A DNA stretch of 64,000 bases from positions 1 to 64,000 of the forward strand of contig NZ_CANLFB010000009.1 of the NCBI RefSeq assembly GCF_947489755.1, in the 5' to 3' direction. Shown piece by piece: positions 58,154 through 64,000 of the stretch. The notes beneath the pieces are model-generated. The model searched no databases, was not told the DNA's origin, and was given only the letters and a program-made list of their open reading frames with translations. This DNA comes from an uncultured Psychromonas sp. (GTDB lineage Bacteria > Pseudomonadota > Gammaproteobacteria > Enterobacterales > Psychromonadaceae). The position numbers and the translations under genes are program-made. Within the stretch, counting starts at the first letter, position 1, and each line of letters opens with the position of its first letter.

Positions 58154-58182
58154 AGGCTAGGTCTCAACTCTAGCCTTTTTAT
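58154..58182 (+). terminator. Terminator after pdxB-usg
   Basis: AGGCTAG/CTAGCCT stem with a nine-base loop followed by a T-run. Confidence 0.75.
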
Positions 58183-58264
58183 TTGTTTTAAAAGATCTTC
58201 TATTGATTGTCCTAGTTTATTATATAAATAATATTATTTTGCTTTTCCCTCACAAGGATCGTTT

Positions 58265-60520
58265 ATGAATCGCATTTTGCTTGGTCTTGTTTGTTGCTCT
58301 CCGTTGTTATTTAGTGTGCCTGTACAAAGTGTTGAACTTATTGGGCCTAATGAAGAGGTTGAAATACAACAAACTGTTGAAGCAACTCCAGCATCTACCG
58401 CTTCATCGGTTACGCCAATAAATACACCGATAAAGTATGGACCAATTAAAAGTTCTGAAACGTTATGGTCAATTGCAACTCGACTTAGACCTAATGATAA
58501 TGTGTCAGTTTATCAAACCTTAGCTGCTATTTATAAATCAAATCCATCCGCTTTCCGTCAAGGTGATATCAATAAAATTATTGAATCATCTGTGATCAAC
58601 ATACCTAGCCCCGCATTAATCGCACAACAATCTAATGCTGAAGCTTACGCGCTATTAAAACCGACACCTAAAGTTAACAAACCAGCTCCAAAAGAGCTGC
58701 CTGTTGCGACACCTGAAGCCGTAAAAACGGATGTCAAAAATAACGTAGAACCTACATTTGTGCCAATTGATGATGCTAATGTAGAGGGGTTGAAAAAAGA
58801 CTTAGAAGATAAAGAGCAGACGTTAACTCGTAATGAAGAACAAGTAGCAAATCAAGAAAAAGAACTTGCTTTGTTAAGTGAGCAATTAATTATTGCTACA
58901 GAATCTAACCAACGTTTAAAGTTAAAACTACAGCCGTTAAGTGATCAAATAGCTTCTCTTTCAGAGCAAGTCGAACAAGATATAAAGGTTCAGAAAGAGC
59001 TTCAAGCACTGATTGATCAATATAAAGCACAAATTGATGCTATCGAAGAGCCTCCGTTCAGTGGTCCTGGTATTTTAAATACTATTTTACGTGCTATTAG
59101 TTCATCAACTTCTATTTTAATTTTTGCTATTTTATTCCCATTGTTATTATTAACGGGCATTTTCTTACTGATTCTACGTTTAAAATCCAAGCGAGAGCTG
59201 GCTTTACGTCAACAAGAACTTGCTGAATCAACTTCCATTCTAAGTGAAGAGAAAAGTGAATTTGATACGTTATTAGATGACGATTTAGATATGCCGCCTT
59301 TACCTGATGATCTAGATGATAGTGACTTCATTGTTGACACATCGATGGACGATATTGCTGAAGTTAATGATGATGACATCAGTAATAGTGAAGAGAGTGG
59401 AGTTGAAGCGCTTCAGGAAGATATCACTGAGCAAGTAAATAACGTTGAAGAAGTGGTCGATACTGAATTAATTGATGATGAAACACCTGATATAGATGAA
59501 AATAATGACAATGAGTTAGACTTTGATCTTGATGCGATTATTGATGGTTCAGATGATGTCATTGATTTGTCTGAAACAGATTTAAATTTAGAAGATACTG
59601 ATCAAAGTGATTTAGATTTAGCAGCCCAGTGGGAGTCTGAACTCGCACAAGCTGAACCTGAATCTGATATTGATGAATTAGTGGATATTGAAAGCGCTTT
59701 ATCAGAAGGCGTCCAAGAACCAATAGAACTTGATTTATCAGATGAAAATAATGCAATCGAAGATATCGATTCATTATCATCAGAAGTTGAAATAGAAACG
59801 TTATCTGAGGTCGATGAACAAAAAATAGATGACGTTCTACCTGATACGCTTGAAGAAGACATTTCTACCGATATTCCTACTGATACTGATATAGATGAAT
59901 TACTTGAGTCGGCTGATGAAGATGTTACAACTGACGTAGATGAATTACTTGAATCGGTTGATGAAGACGTTACAACTGACATAGATGAATTACTTGAATC
60001 GGCTGATGAAGACGTTACAACTAACGTAGATGAATTACTTGAATCGATTGATGAAGAAGTCATTGAACAAGAAGCTGTACCTGAATCAATCGATGAAGAA
60101 ATGGCCGTTGATGTTAAAGAGCCAGAAGTCTTACCTGAGATTCCAGTAGATGCCGATACATTAGCAAAACAATTAAGTAATGGTGCGTTTAATGAAGATG
60201 TCGCATTACCAAGCTTTGATAAAAATGATGATAAAGGTTTCATCGATATCGATACCTTGCTAACCGGTAATGAAGGTGATGATGTTACAGAAGAAGATTT
60301 TAATTTAGAATTTGGATTAGATGAATTTCCTGATGTCGTCGATTCATTTACGGAGTTTGATACTGATGCCGATGGTGTTGCTGCACAGTTAGATCTGGCA
60401 CACGCTTATTTAGAGATAGATGAAAAAGAAGGTGCAAAAACGATACTAAATAAACTGTTAGAAACTGCACCAGAAGATAAACTAAAAGAAGTTAAAAAAT
60501 TACTGGCTAGAATTAGTTAA
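58265..60520 (+). CDS. fimV: FimV/HubP-family polar organiser protein
   Basis: 751 residues. Signal-peptide-like N-terminus (MNRILLGLVCCSPLLFSVPV), a LysM-like FimV motif (GPIKSSETLWSIATRLRP then VYQTLAAIYKSNPSAFRQG), a coiled coil (about 175-255), one membrane helix (about 278-301), a very acidic cytoplasmic region of about 380 residues, and the family C-terminal TPR-like end (VAAQLDLAHAYLEIDEKEG then AKTILNKLLETAPE). FimV/HubP recruits polar factors for motility and chromosome tethering. The N-terminal secretin-like domain of some members is absent. Four 15-residue repeats (DxDELLESxDEDVTT) occur in the acidic part. It follows usg in the same place as in related genomes. Confidence 0.85.
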   Translation: MNRILLGLVCCSPLLFSVPVQSVELIGPNEEVEIQQTVEATPASTASSVTPINTPIKYGPIKSSETLWSIATRLRPNDNVSVYQTLAAIYKSNPSAFRQGDINKIIESSVINIPSPALIAQQSNAEAYALLKPTPKVNKPAPKELPVATPEAVKTDVKNNVEPTFVPIDDANVEGLKKDLEDKEQTLTRNEEQVANQEKELALLSEQLIIATESNQRLKLKLQPLSDQIASLSEQVEQDIKVQKELQALIDQYKAQIDAIEEPPFSGPGILNTILRAISSSTSILIFAILFPLLLLTGIFLLILRLKSKRELALRQQELAESTSILSEEKSEFDTLLDDDLDMPPLPDDLDDSDFIVDTSMDDIAEVNDDDISNSEESGVEALQEDITEQVNNVEEVVDTELIDDETPDIDENNDNELDFDLDAIIDGSDDVIDLSETDLNLEDTDQSDLDLAAQWESELAQAEPESDIDELVDIESALSEGVQEPIELDLSDENNAIEDIDSLSSEVEIETLSEVDEQKIDDVLPDTLEEDISTDIPTDTDIDELLESADEDVTTDVDELLESVDEDVTTDIDELLESADEDVTTNVDELLESIDEEVIEQEAVPESIDEEMAVDVKEPEVLPEIPVDADTLAKQLSNGAFNEDVALPSFDKNDDKGFIDIDTLLTGNEGDDVTEEDFNLEFGLDEFPDVVDSFTEFDTDADGVAAQLDLAHAYLEIDEKEGAKTILNKLLETAPEDKLKEVKKLLARIS
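59888..60067 (+). repeat. Four 45-bp in-frame repeats in fimV
   Basis: Units start at 59888, 59933, 59978 and 60023. Each encodes a 15-residue acidic repeat related to DxDELLESxDEDVTT. The first three differ by a few bases; the fourth diverges at its 3' end. Recent in-frame duplication, so copy number may vary between strains. Confidence 0.9.
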
Positions 60521-60578
60521 TGTAATTTGTTTTAATTTAAACGATTCAATTAAAAAATCGTTCGATAAAGTCATTTCT

Positions 60579-60604
60579 AAAGCCAGCATTGCTGGCTTTT
60601 TAAT
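60579..60604 (+). terminator. Terminator after fimV
   Basis: AAAGCCAGC-ATT-GCTGGCTTT stem followed by further T. It lies just 17 bases before the nagZ start. Confidence 0.85.
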
Positions 60605-60620
60605 TAAAATGGACATAAAT

Positions 60621-61637
60621 ATGCGCCCAATCATTTTGGATGTAGAAGGTCATCAGTTAACTGAAACTGAACAAGAATACTTAGGTCATCCTCTCGTTGC
60701 TGGTGTTATTTTATTCACTCGTAACTTTGATAATATTTTACAATTGAAAGAACTAGTACAACAAATTCGACTATACGCTAAACAAGATATTATTATTTCG
60801 GTTGATCATGAAGGAGGGCGTGTACAACGTTTTCGTGATGGATTTACTGAGTTGCCTTCTTGTGGTTCTCTGGTTACAAATTCATCATCAATGGATGAAG
60901 CATTAAGTTTAGCGAAAGCAAGTGCATTTGTTATGGCCAGTGAATTACTTGCCTGTGATATTGATTTAAGCTTCGCACCTGTTTTAGATATCAATGGGAT
61001 ATCTGATGTAATTAGAGAACGCGCTTTTAGTGATGATAAAGACCAAGTCTCTCAATTAGCTTCAGCGTATATTGAGGGAATGAAACTAGCAGGTATGTCT
61101 AGCACGGGTAAACATTTTCCTGGGCATGGCAGTGTAAAAGCAGACTCTCATATTGCGCTACCAGTGGATAACCGAAGTTTTGAACACATTTCTAAGCATG
61201 ATATGCAGCCGTTTGCTGAGCTAATTAAAAGTAATAAATTAGATGCCATCATGCCGTCACATGTTGTTTATGCACAATGTGACGATTTACCTTGTGGCTT
61301 TTCTTCGTATTGGTTACAGAAAGTATTGAAACAAAAGCTGGGTTTTACAGGGGCTATTATTAGCGATGATATTTCGATGCATGGAGCGAGCTTTGTGGGC
61401 AATCATTTATCTCGAGCAAAAGAAGCGATTAATGCAGGTTGTGATCTTATATTAGCTTGCAATGATACACCTGCAGCAATGACCATTTTAGATGGTTTAC
61501 AAGTCACTAATGATGGTAATGAAACACTGATAGCCTCTTTGTTGGCAGATAAAAATAAACTATCGTTGCCTTTACAACATAATGTTTATTGGGCTGAGAG
61601 TAGACGCTTATTACTCGATTTTAACGCAAGCCACTAA
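60621..61637 (+). CDS. nagZ: Beta-N-acetylhexosaminidase NagZ
   Basis: NagZ (family GH3) releases GlcNAc from muropeptides during cytoplasmic cell-wall recycling. 338 residues from ATG 60621 (MRPIILDVEG), which matches family starts better than ATG 60609. Signatures are ILFTRNF, DHEGGRVQRFRDGF, the flexible loop GKHFPGHGSVKADSH with its catalytic His/Asp, and ISDDISMHGA with the nucleophile Asp. The nagZ-ycfP-ndh order is the same as in E. coli. Confidence 0.95.
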   Translation: MRPIILDVEGHQLTETEQEYLGHPLVAGVILFTRNFDNILQLKELVQQIRLYAKQDIIISVDHEGGRVQRFRDGFTELPSCGSLVTNSSSMDEALSLAKASAFVMASELLACDIDLSFAPVLDINGISDVIRERAFSDDKDQVSQLASAYIEGMKLAGMSSTGKHFPGHGSVKADSHIALPVDNRSFEHISKHDMQPFAELIKSNKLDAIMPSHVVYAQCDDLPCGFSSYWLQKVLKQKLGFTGAIISDDISMHGASFVGNHLSRAKEAINAGCDLILACNDTPAAMTILDGLQVTNDGNETLIASLLADKNKLSLPLQHNVYWAESRRLLLDFNASH

Positions 61638-61802
61638 ATTAGGTTAAGATAGCGTTAAGCAATATTTGCACTATTAATAAGTTTATTTAGACTAATATTA
61701 TATTAACTTAGTGTCTTATTAATCTCGTTATTAATGTGACCTTGTTAATAATGAGATGTTTAAGTCATATCACGCAATGGTATAAAAGGCGGAATTAAAT
61801 AC

Positions 61803-62345
61803 ATGATCATCTATCTACATGGTTTTGATGCAACGAGTCCTGGTAATCACGAAAAAGTGATGCAATTAAAGTCTATCGATCAGGATGTTCGTTTTGTGCA
61901 TTACAGTACGATCCAACCAAAACAGGACATGAGCCACATATTAAAAGAAGTGCATCATCATATTAAAAGCACTGATGATAGTGTTCCCTTAATCTGTGGT
62001 GTGGGTCTTGGTGGTTATTGGAGCGAAAGAATTGGTTTCTTATGCGGCATTAAGCAAGTCATATTTAACCCTAACCTGCATCCTGAAGACAATATGGTTG
62101 GACGAATTGAATGGCCAGAAGAGTATTTCGATATAGATACAAAGTGTGTCAGCGATTTCCGACGTGAAAATGAAAGTAATTGCTTATGCATTCTTTCAAC
62201 TGTGGATGATGTACTTGATAGTGAAGTAAGTAATCATGAACTGGCTGAATACTACCCGATTATTTTTGACCAAAATCAAGGTCATAAATTTACAGATATT
62301 ACAGCGCATCTAGCAACGATTAAAAAATTCAAAATAGATAAATAA
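61803..62345 (+). CDS. ycfP: YcfP-family (UPF0227) alpha/beta hydrolase-like protein
   Basis: 180 residues that read colinearly with E. coli Ycf[40 protein letters not shown] and [15 protein letters not shown]. It has the esterase-like fold, but the nucleophile elbow is GVGLGG without the usual Ser, so enzymatic activity is doubtful. Its role is not known. Placed between nagZ and ndh, a conserved arrangement. Confidence 0.92.
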   Translation: MIIYLHGFDATSPGNHEKVMQLKSIDQDVRFVHYSTIQPKQDMSHILKEVHHHIKSTDDSVPLICGVGLGGYWSERIGFLCGIKQVIFNPNLHPEDNMVGRIEWPEEYFDIDTKCVSDFRRENESNCLCILSTVDDVLDSEVSNHELAEYYPIIFDQNQGHKFTDITAHLATIKKFKIDK

Positions 62346-62381
62346 ATCTTTAAACACCGAACTATATCAGCTCAACACTAT

Positions 62382-62403
62382 AAACCTGCTTAATGCAGGT
62401 TTA
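62382..62403 (+). terminator. Probable terminator after ycfP
   Basis: AAACCTGC-TTAAT-GCAGGTTT stem 37 bases after the stop; T-run is limited to the stem end. Confidence 0.55.
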
Positions 62404-62520
62404 ACTTCAAATGAAAAACTATCCTATAATTTATGTTAAATAATCTCATTCTGGTTAATGAAAGCAGAAATATATTTAAAAACATAAGATTATCTTTTTT
62501 GACAATACAATGGCGGTAGT

Positions 62521-62617
62521 TTTACGTCGTTAAAAGCAAATTATTGAAGCAATAACGGGTTGTTGAGAGATAATTTAACGTCGAAATAGCGGTGCTTGCT
62601 TATCCAGAACCGAGGTT
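62521..62617 (+). repeat. Dispersed intergenic repeat, copy 2
   Basis: It aligns with the reverse complement of 15178-15294 with matching order and spacing, including GAAGCAATAACGG and AAATAGCGGTG, and ends at GAGGTT. It lacks the 14-base stretch that holds the GCAGAAATTCTGC palindrome in the other copy and has a second short deletion near 62597. Confidence 0.75.
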
Positions 62618-62796
62618 AAATAACTCAAATGCGACTTCATTCGCAATCAAACGTAAAATAAGGTGACTTAGCGCCCATTTTTTTATAACCTTACTTTTCG
62701 TAAAGTACGATGTAGATCAACTTTTTTTATAAAAAATATTTTTTCGATAGAGATAAGAGTGTTTTTTGTAAAAAATTTAATTTTATTGAGGTCGTT

Positions 62797-64000
62797 ATGA
62801 AGAAAATTGTAATTGTAGGTGGCGGTGCTGGCGGTTTAGAGTTAGCAACAAAATTAGGTAATAAGCTTGGTCGGAAACAAAAAGCACATATTACGTTAGT
62901 TGATAAGAATAGTACCCATCTTTGGAAACCCTTGTTACATGAAGTGGCGGCAGGATCTTTAGATGATGGTATTGATGCTGTTAGTTACAGGGCACATGCA
63001 ACAAATCATTCATTTAACTTTAAATTAGGTGCGATGCGCAATTTAGACCGCGTTAATAAAACCATTTCAATCGACCCTTTATTCGATGAAGAAGGGCGTC
63101 AAATTTTACCTGAAAGTCACCTTGAGTATGACATTTTAGTTATGGCCTTAGGCAGTGTTAGTAATGACTTTAATACTAAGGGTGTTAGCGATCATTGTAT
63201 CTTTTTAGATAGCCCTCAACAGGCTAAAAAATTCCACCACCGTATGTTAAATAAATATTTACAACTAGGTGTTAAAGAAACTAATTCGGTTAACGTTTCA
63301 ATTATTGGTGCGGGCGCAACTGGGGTAGAGTTATCTGCTGAGTTGTACAATTCACTTAAACAAGTGTCTAGTTATGGTTTTTCACACATCAAAAGTGCCG
63401 ATTTACGCGTTAGTTTAATTGAAGCCGGTGATAGTATTTTACCCGCTTTACCAAAACGAATCTCAGCGTCTGCACATCGAGAACTTCTTAAACTAGGCGT
63501 TGATGTACGTACTAACACTATGGTCACGGAAGCTAATGAAGAAGGGCTGTTAACCAAATCTGGTGAATTAATCAAAGCTGATTTAATTGTGTGGGCTGCG
63601 GGTATTAAAGCGCCTGATTATTTAAAAGACTTAGCCGGCTTAGAAACCAATAGAATTAACCAGTTAATTGTTAAACCAACATTACAAACTACATTAGATA
63701 ACGATATTTATGCGATTGGTGACTGTGCAAGTTGTGCGTTGCCTAACGCCGGTTTCGTGCCTCCTCGTGCTCAATCTGCTCATCAAATGGCATCATTGGT
63801 TGCTAAAAATATATTAGCGACTCTTAAAGATAAACCATTAAGCGATTATAAATATACGGACTATGGTTCTCTCGTTTCATTAAGTAACTACAGTACGGTA
63901 GGTAGTTTAATGGGAAGCTTGATGCAAGGTTCTATGATGGTAGAAGGGCGTTTAGCTAAAGTTGTGTACGTTTCTTTGTATCGTATGCATCAAGTTGCCT
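62797..64000 (+). CDS. ndh: NADH dehydrogenase II (Ndh), cut by the window end
   Basis: Ndh is a single-subunit, non-proton-pumping NADH:quinone oxidoreductase on the inner face of the membrane. The FAD-binding [18 protein letters not shown] opens the protein, followed by [34 protein letters not shown] and the NADH loop [15 protein letters not shown]. The reading frame stays open to the window edge (401 codons), so roughly the last 30 residues are missing. The ATG at 62797 has a GAGG ribosome site. Confidence 0.95.
   Translation, partial: MKKIVIVGGGAGGLELATKLGNKLGRKQKAHITLVDKNSTHLWKPLLHEVAAGSLDDGIDAVSYRAHATNHSFNFKLGAMRNLDRVNKTISIDPLFDEEGRQILPESHLEYDILVMALGSVSNDFNTKGVSDHCIFLDSPQQAKKFHHRMLNKYLQLGVKETNSVNVSIIGAGATGVELSAELYNSLKQVSSYGFSHIKSADLRVSLIEAGDSILPALPKRISASAHRELLKLGVDVRTNTMVTEANEEGLLTKSGELIKADLIVWAAGIKAPDYLKDLAGLETNRINQLIVKPTLQTTLDNDIYAIGDCASCALPNAGFVPPRAQSAHQMASLVAKNILATLKDKPLSDYKYTDYGSLVSLSNYSTVGSLMGSLMQGSMMVEGRLAKVVYVSLYRMHQVA

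Larger units (their letters stand above)
62346..62796. other. Intergenic region upstream of ndh with a dispersed repeat
   Basis: 450 bases. It contains a hairpin after ycfP, a copy of a dispersed repeat, and the ndh promoter region. Nothing else recognised. Confidence 0.45.

Noticed and set aside
59602-60243. 213-residue serine-rich ORF on the minus strand
   Set aside because: It is the antisense of the acidic repeat region of fimV and has no independent support.

Overview
The window is a 64-kb, AT-rich chromosomal segment of a marine, probably cold-adapted gammaproteobacterium, most likely Psychromonas or a close relative. The grounds are protein content and gene order: nagZ-ycfP-ndh and pdxB-usg-fimV blocks in the enterobacterial/vibrio style, mnmC divergent from fabB, a complete oleABCD olefin operon, and a set of photolyases. 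No rRNA, tRNA or CRISPR array was seen. The genus is an inference.

Layout. 0-5.5 kb: tex (start disrupted), a TrmK-like methyltransferase, an SDR and a NUDIX hydrolase. 5.6-10.5 kb: a minus-strand light-repair cluster of Cry-DASH, a second photolyase/cryptochrome, a 48-residue DUF2256 protein not previously called as an ORF, and an FeS-type (6-4)-like photolyase. 10.8-15 kb: a membrane diguanylate cyclase followed upstream by a degenerate REC-EAL-like protein and a DUF2913-like protein. 15.4-18.3 kb: patatin, DUF1415 and a TraF-like outer-membrane protein. 18.8-25.4 kb: a four-gene SMC condensin operon (MksB-MksE-MksF plus a TOPRIM protein), that is, a Wadjet/Mks-type system with the ATPase gene first. 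25.5-31.7 kb: slyD, a glutaredoxin, an AraC regulator and the proline catabolic pair putA plus a truncated ALDH-like gene, with a consensus CRP site between regulator and putA. 31.9-41.3 kb: YebC/YeeN, FapA, SelO, RidA, a three-gene phosphorelay (kinase, receiver, HD-GYP) and SbmA. 41.4-45.7 kb: an accessory patch with a GIY-YIG-like gene, a HEPN-like gene, an intact IS30-family element, a decayed REP-type transposase and a PDZ membrane protein. 45.9-47.5 kb: an aspartoacylase gene interrupted by an in-frame stop, and an HExxH peptidase. 47.6-52.3 kb: oleABCD. 52.5-64 kb: mnmC (with a ruined methyltransferase domain), fabB, pdxB, usg, fimV, nagZ, ycfP and a truncated ndh.

How the parts work together. 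FabB supplies (unsaturated) acyl chains and OleABCD can condense two of them head-to-head to a long-chain polyene. PutA oxidises proline to glutamate under likely CRP and AraC control. The diguanylate cyclase, the EAL-like protein and the HD-GYP regulator point to local c-di-GMP signalling. The MksBEF-TOPRIM operon is the best candidate for an unusual system: it has all the parts of a plasmid-restricting condensin, but in the order C-B-A-D instead of the canonical JetABCD and with a shortened nuclease subunit.
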